Source: Thermoplasmata archaeon
Lineage (GTDB): Archaea > Thermoplasmatota > Thermoplasmata > Thermoplasmatales > Thermoplasmataceae
Direction: 5' to 3'
Length of the DNA stretch: 64,000 bases
Assembly (NCBI GenBank): GCA_021850545.1
Contig: JAJZLU010000044.1
Span: 38,894 to 102,893, forward strand
Positions 39,674 to 49,040 of this stretch are shown here, piece after piece. A program made the position numbers and the translations under genes. The notes below the pieces were generated by a model, which saw only the letters and a list, made by a program, of their open reading frames with translations, ran no database searches and was not told the DNA's origin. Numbering within the stretch: the first letter of the stretch is position 1; every line of letters starts with the position of its first letter.

Positions 39674-39688
39674 TGGAGATGATCTCCA
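39674..39688. promoter_or_regulatory. Perfect 15-nt palindrome between acyl-CoA ligase and S53 peptidase
   Basis: TGGAGAT-G-ATCTCCA. Confidence 0.35.
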
Positions 39689-39747
39689 CCCGGATTGTGT
39701 TACAGGTCAATGAAAAGGTTTTTCAATTATATGGACTGGAGTGAATT

Positions 39748-42690
39748 ATGACTAAAGGGCTCAGGAAACGAAAGTTCACAGCATTTATTGCCCTGATTGT
39801 GGTATTTTCTTTGCTTCTTGTACAATTCTCCGCCTACGGGAATCCTATCCATTCCACCGCAGCTAACACATCCCATGGACCGGACTACTCCCTTAAACAG
39901 ATACCTTTCCTGGGAGGCACCACCTCCTTCAATTCAAGCTCCTATGGCGGCAACATAGGAGTCGACGTGATCTTCAACTTCAGCAACCAGTATGTGCTCT
40001 CATCACTGCTCAATAACCTTTCGAATCCTGCCAGCAGCCAGTATGGGCAGTATCTTAGTGCAGGCCAGTTCAACAGCCTCTTTGCACCTTCACAGTCCAC
40101 CTACGCAGCTTCAATTTCATACTTCAGGGAATATGGCCTCATTGTGAAGGAAACATTCTCAAACAGGCTACTCCTTGCCCTTTCCGGCTCTGCCTCAAAC
40201 TTCTCAAAGGCATTCCATACATCAATTGCGGGATACAGCAACGGTGTCAGGCCATTCTTTGCCCCGCATACATCGCCCATGCTCCCCGGATGGCTATCCT
40301 CTTCAGTCAATACGGTAATCGGCCTCAACAGCCAGTACAGTGACACAAGCCTGAACCTGAACATTGCGGGCCTTCAGCAGTTCAGCCAGGTTGGCGCAAA
40401 CAGCACGAAGGCTGCATCAGTAATCGGGCAATTCAAATATCCTGCGGTACAGGTCAAGAACGGCATCCAGTACCTTGTCGGGTCGCAATTCCAGCCTGCA
40501 TATAATGAAACTCCGCTCCTCAACAAGGTGCTTCCGACCAAGGAAGTTATCGCAACATTGCTATGGGGCGGTTCGTACACATCAGGTGGGAAAACAATCT
40601 ACACGGGCGCATACAACCCGTCTGATGTCTACTTTTACTTTAACAAAACACTCCCAAGCGGGGAGCCAACACCACAAATTTACGGCGTCCCCGTGGGAGG
40701 TGCAGTCGGACCCGGTACGTCTGCAAATAATGACACAACAGGCGCAGTGGTGGAGAACACCCTTGACCTTGAAATGGCAGGAAGCCTTGCACCCGGAGCT
40801 TCAATATACAATGTATACGGGCAAAACAGCACACTATCAGACGTGACCGCCGCGTTCAATGCCATACTAAGCCCGCCAGCCAATTATTCTGGGCTTGACA
40901 ATGTTTCTGTGATATCAAACTCCTGGGGATCGAACGATACCATTGTCTCTCAGTGGAACCAGCTGCTGGAGGAGTGCCAGGCAAGGGGAATCACTGTCCT
41001 TGCCAGCTCTGGGGACAGCGGAAACGACTATAATAGCGCCAAGAGCGTCAGCAATACTGAATATGTCCAGTTTCCATCCACTGCTGCATACAATTCATTC
41101 GGCGTGGTTGCAGTTGGCGGAACCAACATATCACTTAACCTCAACTCGGCCAGCAGCAGTTACCTCTCCATCGCAGCACAGCAGGCTTGGTACGAGCCAG
41201 GATCACAGTTCTCGTCAGCCACTCTTGGGACAGTTGGAGGAATCAGCAGCCTTTACACTGAACCAATCTGGCAGCTAGACTCACAGGCTAACAGCGTAAT
41301 AAAGGGTGCAGGAAGGGGAGTCCCTGATATCTCTGCTGTTGCAAACAACACCATCATCTATTTCTCTAACGCAACCGAACCTAACTACTATGCGGTATCA
41401 GGAACAAGCGTATCTTCACCTGTTATGGCAGGCATAATAGCTGAGATGAACGCATACAGGGCATCATTGCACCTGGGAAACCTTGGATTCCTGGATCCGT
41501 ATATATACTTCCTTGGAACGCAGCAGTACGGCAACACTCTCAAAGCTCCTTACCTCATGCCTTTCTATGATGTCACAGCGGGGCACAACAAGGTATACAG
41601 TGCCCTTCGCGGATATGACCTGGTTACCGGCATGGGGTCCATAGACGCATTCAACTTTGCCATGGACCTGTCGCAGGCAACATACAACGCCTCATTCAAA
41701 GAAACCGGCCTTGCGCCAGGTACAACTTGGGCTGTACAGATCAACGGGATTGAATTCAACTCCTCGTCCCAGTACCTCAACGTGAGCCTCATAAACGGGA
41801 CCTATAATTTCCAGGTACTGAATGTCGGGTCCCAGGTTGCAGACCCAACCGGCGGATACATCACTATCAGCGGGTCAAACCTCAGCAGGAATATCTCCTT
41901 CTTAACAGGATACAGGGTAACATTTTCTGAAAGCGCGCTTCCAGCAGGAACTTCATGGTATGTGCAATCCTGGAACTATACGAGGATCACATTCTCAAAC
42001 CAGATAACTGTTCTCTTCCCCACGGGCAAATTCAATTTCACGGCAAGTTCAGGGGATCCGAACTACCGGGGTTCGGCCGGCAATTTTTCTGTTGGCACCA
42101 AAGCGCTTACAGTGAATGTGAACTTTACCAGGGGAATTTTCAACGTATCATTCATTGAATCCGGCCTCCCAGTGGGGCAGAAATGGTCGGTATCCACCGG
42201 CAACCTCACGGAATATTCCACAAATACATCCCTCAATTTCTCACTTCCGGGAGGGGAATATACATTCAATTTCCCCCCATCCGGCCGCTATATAGGCAAC
42301 TACACAGTTCTTTCAATGAACACAGACGGGATGAACAAGACCATGTACATCCAATTTGGTTACGGATACTTCATTACCTTCAACATGTCCGGGCTGCCCT
42401 CCGGATACCACTGGAACCTGCTTATCCTCACATACAATGTTTCCAGCCCCAACAGCACCATCACCGTGGAGCTACAGAATGGCACGTACCTCTTTTACGC
42501 ATACTATTACAACGGCCTTACAACGGTGAAGTACAAAGGCAATATTACTGTGAACGGGGCCAACCAGACAGTCAACCTTGTTGCGGGGCCGCATCCATTT
42601 GATTACTCATATTATGCCTTCTACGGTGCACTTTTCATTGTTGGCCTCGCAGTATTGGGCATAGGGCTGATGCTCCTTAGGAAGAAATAG
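39748..42690 (+). CDS. S53 family peptidase (sedolisin/pro-kumamolisin) with C-terminal repeat domains and TM anchor
   Basis: Signal peptide-like N-terminus; ENTLDLEMAG (E/D), SGTSVSSPVMAG (Ser); C-terminal TM ending LLRKK. Confidence 0.93.
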   Translation: MTKGLRKRKFTAFIALIVVFSLLLVQFSAYGNPIHSTAANTSHGPDYSLKQIPFLGGTTSFNSSSYGGNIGVDVIFNFSNQYVLSSLLNNLSNPASSQYGQYLSAGQFNSLFAPSQSTYAASISYFREYGLIVKETFSNRLLLALSGSASNFSKAFHTSIAGYSNGVRPFFAPHTSPMLPGWLSSSVNTVIGLNSQYSDTSLNLNIAGLQQFSQVGANSTKAASVIGQFKYPAVQVKNGIQYLVGSQFQPAYNETPLLNKVLPTKEVIATLLWGGSYTSGGKTIYTGAYNPSDVYFYFNKTLPSGEPTPQIYGVPVGGAVGPGTSANNDTTGAVVENTLDLEMAGSLAPGASIYNVYGQNSTLSDVTAAFNAILSPPANYSGLDNVSVISNSWGSNDTIVSQWNQLLEECQARGITVLASSGDSGNDYNSAKSVSNTEYVQFPSTAAYNSFGVVAVGGTNISLNLNSASSSYLSIAAQQAWYEPGSQFSSATLGTVGGISSLYTEPIWQLDSQANSVIKGAGRGVPDISAVANNTIIYFSNATEPNYYAVSGTSVSSPVMAGIIAEMNAYRASLHLGNLGFLDPYIYFLGTQQYGNTLKAPYLMPFYDVTAGHNKVYSALRGYDLVTGMGSIDAFNFAMDLSQATYNASFKETGLAPGTTWAVQINGIEFNSSSQYLNVSLINGTYNFQVLNVGSQVADPTGGYITISGSNLSRNISFLTGYRVTFSESALPAGTSWYVQSWNYTRITFSNQITVLFPTGKFNFTASSGDPNYRGSAGNFSVGTKALTVNVNFTRGIFNVSFIESGLPVGQKWSVSTGNLTEYSTNTSLNFSLPGGEYTFNFPPSGRYIGNYTVLSMNTDGMNKTMYIQFGYGYFITFNMSGLPSGYHWNLLILTYNVSSPNSTITVELQNGTYLFYAYYYNGLTTVKYKGNITVNGANQTVNLVAGPHPFDYSYYAFYGALFIVGLAVLGIGLMLLRKK
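41683..42594 (+). repeat. Four tandem ~75-aa protein repeats in S53 peptidase
   Basis: FKETGLAPGTTW / FSESALPAGTSW / FIESGLPVGQKW / FNMSGLPSGYHW repeat starts. Confidence 0.8.
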
Positions 42691-42697
42691 CCACGGT

Positions 42698-42714
42698 GGG
42701 TGTAGCCGGCACCC
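42698..42714 (+). terminator. Possible hairpin terminator after S53 peptidase
   Basis: GGGTG-TAGCCGG-CACCC followed by CTACTTTTATTT. Confidence 0.4.
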
Positions 42715-42841
42715 CCTACTTTTATTTCCTGCTTGTTGCTATCCCTTCAAAATTGCCTATCCAGCAGAAAATATCCATTATTAGAAAAAAGTCTAAAGAT
42801 TAATTAGCTGAAAATGACTCCTAGGAAAACAGGCGTTAATT

Positions 42842-43993
42842 ATGGCTGACACACATGAAGTTCAATTTTCAAGGGGACTGGAAGGTGTAATAGCGGCCGA
42901 AACAAAGATTGGCTTTGTCGATGGCGTAGAGGGGAGACTTGTTTACAGGGGATTTGACATTGGAACCCTTGTGGAACAATCCAATTTTGAGGAAGTCTCT
43001 TACCTGCTTCTATACGGAAATCTTCCAAATAAAAAACAGTACAGTGATTATGTATCCAAACTAAAGAGATACCAAGTTCTGCAGAAGGATGAGCTTGACC
43101 TCATCACGAAAATTGCCCATGAGGCGCACCCCATGTCCGCACTGAGAACCGTAGTATCATATATCGGTGCCAAGGACAGCAGGACTGTTGAGCCTGACAG
43201 TGAAGTGCAGGAAGAGCTTGGCGTTGAAATTATCGCAAAAATACCCACAATAGTGTCTGCAATTAATAGGGCCCACGAGGGCGAAAAGCCACTTGGCCCG
43301 GACAATGACCTGTCTTACTCCTCCAATTTCTTCTATGGTTCCCTTGGAAGGAAGCCAAGCACTATTGAGGCAAAGATGCTGGATGCCGCCCTGATTCTCC
43401 ATGCAGACCATGGGATGAACGCATCCACTTTCTCAGGAATGCTTACAATTTCGACCCTGTCGGATATGTATTCCACAATAACTGCGGCCATTGCCACACT
43501 CAAGGGTCCGCTGCATGGCGGTGCAAACGAGAGGGCACTGGCGCTGATCCAGAAGGTTGGCACTCCTGACAATGCAGAGAAAGTCATTGGCGGAATGATC
43601 GAGAGGAAGGAAAAGATCATGGGCTTCGGCCACAGGGTATACAAGGTGTACGATCCAAGGGCCAGGATACTAAAGCAGTTTGCCGAACAGGTAACAAAGG
43701 CACATGGGAAAGAGAATCTCTTCGCAGCAGCCAACAAGATCGAGGAAGTCATGATCTCAAAGCTCGGGTCAAAGGGAATCTTCCCCAACGTTGACTTCTA
43801 TTCGGGCCTTATGTACTACTCAATCGGCTTCAACCCGGAAATATTTACCCCCATATTTGCAGTCAGCAGGGCTTCCGGATGGGTAGCCAGATCACTTGAA
43901 TACGTGAGGGACAACAGGCTGTTCAGGCCCAAGGCCCTGTACATCGGCGAGAAGGGCCCGAGAAAATACGTACCAATTAATGAAAGGGACTGA
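42842..43993 (+). CDS. gltA: Citrate synthase
   Basis: LVYRGFDIGTLVEQSNFEEVSYLLLYG, GPLHGGANERAL, GFGHRVYKVYDPRA. Confidence 0.97.
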   Translation: MADTHEVQFSRGLEGVIAAETKIGFVDGVEGRLVYRGFDIGTLVEQSNFEEVSYLLLYGNLPNKKQYSDYVSKLKRYQVLQKDELDLITKIAHEAHPMSALRTVVSYIGAKDSRTVEPDSEVQEELGVEIIAKIPTIVSAINRAHEGEKPLGPDNDLSYSSNFFYGSLGRKPSTIEAKMLDAALILHADHGMNASTFSGMLTISTLSDMYSTITAAIATLKGPLHGGANERALALIQKVGTPDNAEKVIGGMIERKEKIMGFGHRVYKVYDPRARILKQFAEQVTKAHGKENLFAAANKIEEVMISKLGSKGIFPNVDFYSGLMYYSIGFNPEIFTPIFAVSRASGWVARSLEYVRDNRLFRPKALYIGEKGPRKYVPINERD

Positions 43994-44020
43994 AGGTCCC
44001 ATTCTACCCCATTTTCTGAA

Positions 44021-44524
44021 GTGAACCAGGAATACCTTGTGCTGGACACATCTGCGATTCTTTCCAGGAAATTCAACCTTAACCAGGAAAATATAGTGAT
44101 CCCCGAATCCGTAATGGAAGAGGTCAGGCTGGGCAAGATCGCAAGAAGCCTGGAATGGCACGAGGAAGGGCTCAGGATTTTCCGCCCATCAGGTTCCAGC
44201 CTAAAAACAGTAAGGGATACCGCTGCCAGGACAGGAGACCTGGAAAAACTCAGCTCCACAGACATGGATGTCATAGCCGTTGCCCTCGAGACAGGGGGAA
44301 CCATAATCACCGATGATTTTGCAATTGAAAACGTAGCATCCCGGCTTGGACTGAAATTTCTAGGGGCAGACCTGAAGCCAATCTCAAGGGAGATAAAATG
44401 GCAGTTTAGGTGCACCGGGTGCGGAAAAAGATTCAGCTCACACAGGGAGGAATGCCCTGTGTGCGGGCATGAAGTTAAGAGGATTGTAAAAAGCTTTAAG
44501 GAAAGGGATACTGGCAAATTATGA
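44021..44524 (+). CDS. nob1: Nob1-type PIN-domain endoribonuclease with zinc ribbon
   Basis: LVLDTSAIL, STDMDVIAVALETGGTIITDD, CTGCGKRFSSHREECPVCG. Confidence 0.92.
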   Translation: MNQEYLVLDTSAILSRKFNLNQENIVIPESVMEEVRLGKIARSLEWHEEGLRIFRPSGSSLKTVRDTAARTGDLEKLSSTDMDVIAVALETGGTIITDDFAIENVASRLGLKFLGADLKPISREIKWQFRCTGCGKRFSSHREECPVCGHEVKRIVKSFKERDTGKL

Positions 44525-45114
44525 TTGACATTTCCCTTCCCATCGACGGAAATCTCATAACTTACCCCGGAGATGCCAGGCTGGAGCTTTATGACTATTA
44601 CACCCACGAGAAGAATGGTGTCCATATTACACGGGTGCTGATGGAGACCCACACAGGAACCCACATCGATGCACCCTTCCATGCTATGAAAGATGGAGGG
44701 AAGCTGGGAAGCATACCTCTTTCGAAACTTATGGGGCCGGCGACGGCAATCACAGTATCGGGGGACGCAGTGCATGCTGAGGACATCCCTGAGGACACGG
44801 AGAAGCGCCTTCTCATCAGGTCTAAGAACTCAGGCTTGTATGGGAAAGAGTTCAGGAAGGACTTTTGCTATATTTCCATGGATGCAGCCGAGAAGATGGC
44901 CGAAATGAAACTGGATCTTGTAGGGCTGGATTATCTTTCAATAGAACAGTTCGGGACCTCTGGAATGCCAGTCCATAAGAAACTTCTAGGGAATTCAGTT
45001 GTTGTTGTCGAGGGCCTGTACATGAAAGATGTTGAGCCAGGCACTTACGAACTTGTATGCCTGCCGCTTAAAATGGATCTCGATGGCGGACCATGCAGGG
45101 CAATCCTGAAATGA
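44521..45114 (+). CDS. Cyclase/kynurenine formamidase-like metal hydrolase
   Basis: MIDISLPIDGNLITYPGD, ETHTGTHIDAPFH. Confidence 0.9.
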   Translation: MIDISLPIDGNLITYPGDARLELYDYYTHEKNGVHITRVLMETHTGTHIDAPFHAMKDGGKLGSIPLSKLMGPATAITVSGDAVHAEDIPEDTEKRLLIRSKNSGLYGKEFRKDFCYISMDAAEKMAEMKLDLVGLDYLSIEQFGTSGMPVHKKLLGNSVVVVEGLYMKDVEPGTYELVCLPLKMDLDGGPCRAILK

Positions 45115-45176
45115 CCTGCTTCTGCGGTAAGGAAAATTTAAGGCGTTTCAATAGTATTCCTTTACAGGTCTAAATC

Positions 45177-46217
45177 TTGGTGGAATCAGAACAGGGCCAG
45201 GGCATTGTTGAGCTTCTGAATCAGTTATGCAGGGAAGCGCTTCAGGAGGATTCCCTCACCGGAATTAGGGAGAAATTCAGTAAGGTGGAGCCATGCGCCT
45301 TTGAACATCTTGACGGCATCACCAGAGTGGCAGTTGAGAGGGAGATAGGCCAGATCCTTTCTTCAAGGACCATAGAGAGGGCCCGTTACTATGCCAGAAA
45401 CCTCCAGAATGGTCTGAGAACCCCCCCGGAAGAAGAAAGGGAAGCAATTAACCTCAATCTCTGGAAGGGATATGACCACATTATTACTGACAGCCTCTGG
45501 AACCTAGGGGCAAGGGCAAGGGATGGGCACCACAAGGCATGGTACTGGGGTAACTTTGTGCCGCAGATACCTTTCCAGCTAATGTCAAGGTATACAAGCC
45601 AGGGAGACTGGGTACTTGACCCGTTCTGCGGATCAGGGACAACACTTCTGGAGGCCCTGAAGCTCGGAAGGAATTCACTGGGAGTCGAGCTTAACTCCGA
45701 TGTGTACCAGAAAACATCAGGACTGGTCGCAAAGGCATCTGGGAAAGAAGGCGCCAGAGCGGTCCTGGAAAATCATGATTCAATGGATTTTGATTTTGCC
45801 GGTTTTATGGAAAAGGAAGAAATTCCGGGGTTCAAGCTCGCTATAATCCACCCGCCTTACTGGGACATAATAAAGTTCTCCGAGAATCCAAAGGACCTTT
45901 CCATGGCGCGGGATGTTGATGATTTCACAGGGATGCTTGCCAGCCTTGCACACCGGATCCTTCCTTCCATGAAAGAGGGCAGCCACCTGGCTCTTGTAAT
46001 AGGTGATGTCTACAGGAAGGGGGAAGTCATCCCCCTGGGTTTCAGGAGCATGGATGCACTGGCCAGCCTTGGTCTTAAGCTCAGGGGCATTATCGTAAAG
46101 GATATACAGAACACCAGGGCAAAGAGAAATTCTGAAAACCTATGGAGATACCGTGCCCTGAAGTCAGGATTTTACGTTTTCAAACATGAATACGTCTTCG
46201 TATACAGGTATCAGTGA
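45177..46217 (+). CDS. Orphan N4/N6-type DNA methyltransferase-like protein
   Basis: VLDPFCGSGTTLLEALKLGRNSLGVELN and IIHPPYWDII; TTG start. Confidence 0.78.
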   Translation: MVESEQGQGIVELLNQLCREALQEDSLTGIREKFSKVEPCAFEHLDGITRVAVEREIGQILSSRTIERARYYARNLQNGLRTPPEEEREAINLNLWKGYDHIITDSLWNLGARARDGHHKAWYWGNFVPQIPFQLMSRYTSQGDWVLDPFCGSGTTLLEALKLGRNSLGVELNSDVYQKTSGLVAKASGKEGARAVLENHDSMDFDFAGFMEKEEIPGFKLAIIHPPYWDIIKFSENPKDLSMARDVDDFTGMLASLAHRILPSMKEGSHLALVIGDVYRKGEVIPLGFRSMDALASLGLKLRGIIVKDIQNTRAKRNSENLWRYRALKSGFYVFKHEYVFVYRYQ

Positions 46218-46275
46218 CTGTCAATTGCAAGGGTTGTGGTTTCTATCTCAGGGAAATCGGGCAACTGTGCCGTGT

Positions 46276-48012
46276 TTAAGCTCCTGATCTTTTTTCGAGA
46301 TACTTTGTGAAACCTTCTGCAAACTCATGCATATCGGCAACTATCCCATAATCCGAGAATTGGAATATTGGAGCTTTTTCATCCGAATTGACTGAAATGA
46401 TCTTCCTTGCGTACCGTATCCCCACAACATGGTTGGCCTGTCCTGATATCCCAAGTGCAATATAGACGCCAGGCGAGATTGAGAACCCGGTAAGGCCAAT
46501 CTGTTGCTGCCTGGGTATAAAGTTCATGTCAACAAGCGGCCTTGTTGCGCCAAGGGCAGCATCAAGTAGGTTCGCAAGCTTCAGGAGATCATCGACCTGC
46601 TCCCTTTTCTTGACGCCACGGCCGAACCCAATAACCACTTCCCTAGAACCAAGTGGTGCATATTCGGATGGCACGGGAATCTGTTCATGCCTTTGGTAAA
46701 CCTTTCTAGGCGTGTACTCCAGGTCGAATATTTTTGGCGGACTTTCCGGTGAGGCTGAAGTGAACATTCCTGGCCTGACTGTGGTCATCTGAGGGTCTGT
46801 CTTGGAATAAATCTCGGCAATGATGCCTCCGCCAAAGGCTGGCTTGTACTGTATAAGCCTGGAATTCCTGATCTCAAGGTCCACGCAATCAGCTGTAAGC
46901 CCCACCTCAAGGCGTGCTGCTATTGTGCCCGCAGCTTCCCTCCCCCTGACAGTTGATGGGAAGACAACGTATTTCGGGCTTTTCTCCCTGATGAATTCTG
47001 TGAGTGCATCTGTAAATGCCTCAACGCTTTCAGTGCTGTAATGGTAATATTCATGCCCGGCCAACTCAGCCGTTGAGGGATCGATATTGCCAAAAATAAC
47101 TGCCCTGAGGTCATGCGCATTTGCAAGCTGGGATATTTTTGTCGAAATTTCTTCTCCCAGCTGTGGGTCATCGAGGGCTACCCCGAGGATAACTGGCGCA
47201 CGCTCATGTGGAGATTTCAGGGCCAGTTCTTCTGTGCTGCCTCCAGCGGCCCTGTGGTTTTTGATTATGCTGTAAACCTTTTCATAGACACTGCCATCAA
47301 AAGGAAGCATCTGGACATTCCTGGAACTCTCAAGGCTCGATGTGCCTGACACTACTGTGGGGCTGTATTCGCTTCCCTTGAGGTTGAGCCCAAGGTCTGC
47401 GGCATTAAGCTCCTTTATTTTCTCTGACATATCAGGGACTTCTGGCTTAACTGCCCTTGCCCTGTTTATCTTTTCACTCACAGACAGAACTGCCGGAAGG
47501 GGAATGGTGTATACCTCAGAGCCATGCTCATTCTCGTGCTCCACCCTCAGGGTACCCTCCTTTTCACCGGGTTCGATCCTGGAAATGGAAGACTTGAAGG
47601 AATACCTGGAAAAGACGGCCAATTCTGGCGGCACCTGGGCAGTTTCCCCATCCAGAGAATATTTTCCCGTAAGCACAAGATCAGGTTTGACCTTCTTTAC
47701 GAGTGCAGAAAGTATCCTTGCGGTAGCGAGGGTATCAGAGCCAGCAAAATTCCTGTCCGTAATGAGGTAGGCCTCATCAATTCCCATCCTCAGTGAATCA
47801 TTAAGGATCCCCTTTGACTGGGGAGGCCCCATTGTTGCCACTGCAGTTTCCCAGCCGAATTTTTCCTTCATCCTCACCGCTTCCTCAACAGCCTTCCTGT
47901 CGAATGAGTTCATGGAGAGCGGGACATTTTCCCTGACAATCCTGTTTGTCTGTGGGTCAAACTTTACCTGATTCACATCCGGTATCTGCTTTGCAAAAAC
48001 GAGGACTTTCAT
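46276..48012 (-). CDS. Electron transfer flavoprotein, beta-alpha fusion
   Basis: MKVLVFAKQIPDVNQVKFDP (beta) fused to alpha-type C-terminus GRGVKKREQVDDLLKLANLLDAALGATRPLVD...QIGLTGFSISPGVYIALGISGQANHVVG. Confidence 0.92.
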   Translation of the reverse strand: MKVLVFAKQIPDVNQVKFDPQTNRIVRENVPLSMNSFDRKAVEEAVRMKEKFGWETAVATMGPPQSKGILNDSLRMGIDEAYLITDRNFAGSDTLATARILSALVKKVKPDLVLTGKYSLDGETAQVPPELAVFSRYSFKSSISRIEPGEKEGTLRVEHENEHGSEVYTIPLPAVLSVSEKINRARAVKPEVPDMSEKIKELNAADLGLNLKGSEYSPTVVSGTSSLESSRNVQMLPFDGSVYEKVYSIIKNHRAAGGSTEELALKSPHERAPVILGVALDDPQLGEEISTKISQLANAHDLRAVIFGNIDPSTAELAGHEYYHYSTESVEAFTDALTEFIREKSPKYVVFPSTVRGREAAGTIAARLEVGLTADCVDLEIRNSRLIQYKPAFGGGIIAEIYSKTDPQMTTVRPGMFTSASPESPPKIFDLEYTPRKVYQRHEQIPVPSEYAPLGSREVVIGFGRGVKKREQVDDLLKLANLLDAALGATRPLVDMNFIPRQQQIGLTGFSISPGVYIALGISGQANHVVGIRYARKIISVNSDEKAPIFQFSDYGIVADMHEFAEGFTKYLEKRSGA

Positions 48013-48096
48013 TGATCAAAAATGGTTTTGGGTTATTTAGCTGTTCAGTAGCATTAGATCGAGACAGGACAGTTTGCCGCCCACCCATTCCATGTC

Positions 48097-48303
48097 CTAC
48101 TGTATATTAACCCTGAGGCCCCTGGTAACAATGCAGTCCACTATTATTGTTCCCGAATGCCCGCAATTTTCACAGGAATAGGTAAGTTCCATTAGGTGGC
48201 TGTAGAGGATCTCCTTAAGGTTCGTGCATTTTATTTCTGGAGACTCGCAGGAACTGCATTTGAGTAAAATTGACTTTCCGCTTTCTGGCATCCCAGACCA
48301 CAC
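48097..48303 (-). CDS. Small zinc-ribbon protein
   Basis: LLKCSSCESPEIKCTN...YSCENCGHSGTIIVDC. Confidence 0.55.
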   Translation of the reverse strand: MWSGMPESGKSILLKCSSCESPEIKCTNLKEILYSHLMELTYSCENCGHSGTIIVDCIVTRGLRVNIQ

Positions 48304-48354
48304 CTGATAAATAGAGATAAGGGGGTAGTTCTGCTGTCCCCCTATGCCCTCTCC

Positions 48355-48945
48355 TTATGGTGGGCTGGCGAGGTGGCCGTTAAGGGCCATGAAGCCAATC
48401 ACAAGGGCAAACACAGTTCCAATTCCAAGTACTATCCATACTGTATAATAGAGGCCCTTTGTGGTGGAGTTAACGGGCTTAAGGTACATGACTGGCGCAA
48501 GTACGGCGCCAAGCCCGTCGAATACGTAAAGCCCCATTGCTGTTATGAGGTTCTGACCTTTCTCAAGGTTCAGCTGGACAATGCTGAAAGCCCCAACCAG
48601 CGTATAAATGCCCACAAATAGAATCAGAAGCGGAACTATGTTCCAGTGGATGTGCTCTGGATCACGGTAACCCATTACACCTCCCATAACCAGGATGAGC
48701 CCGGCGAGAAGGAGTGGATCGCCAAAGAGCATGTTATAAGCTGTCCCGAATCCTGTCATGGGCCACCCAAATGCCATGTAAAACCCTGCAACTGCATCAA
48801 ATATTCCTATTGCAATTGCCGGAACGGCTAGTGACCTCACGTGTTCATATTTGCCACGGGCAGCGAAGAAAAAATAAAAACCGCCTACTGCTGTGCTCAT
48901 GGCAAGACCAATCAACATTACTGCCAATGGATCTACAAAGACCAT
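48355..48945 (-). CDS. DUF981 family membrane protein
   Basis: 196 aa multi-TM; YNMLFGDPLLLAGLILVMGGVMGYRDPEHIHWN. Confidence 0.75.
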   Translation of the reverse strand: MVFVDPLAVMLIGLAMSTAVGGFYFFFAARGKYEHVRSLAVPAIAIGIFDAVAGFYMAFGWPMTGFGTAYNMLFGDPLLLAGLILVMGGVMGYRDPEHIHWNIVPLLILFVGIYTLVGAFSIVQLNLEKGQNLITAMGLYVFDGLGAVLAPVMYLKPVNSTTKGLYYTVWIVLGIGTVFALVIGFMALNGHLASPP

Positions 48946-48987
48946 TTTAATCCCCAGATGTTATCGCGAAATAGGCTATAACACAAC

Positions 48988-49027
48988 GTGCACGCTTATG
49001 CGCAAACATGCGCAGGCATGCACTTCA
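48988..49027. repeat. Four helically phased 10-bp RTGC repeats upstream of DUF981 gene
   Basis: GTGCACGCTT / ATGCGCAAAC / ATGCGCAGGC / ATGCACTTCA beginning at 48988, 48998, 49008, 49018. Confidence 0.6.
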
Positions 49028-49040
49028 GATGGGCACCCAG

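Noticed and set aside
43816-44775. 319-aa minus-strand ORF
   Set aside because: Lies antisense to the 3' end of citrate synthase and Nob1; composition is low-specificity and the sense genes have clear family motifs.
48066-48098. AGGACA ... TGTCCT inverted repeat downstream of a small zinc-ribbon gene
   Set aside because: Short stem with long loop; no U-tract or positional support for a terminator or operator.
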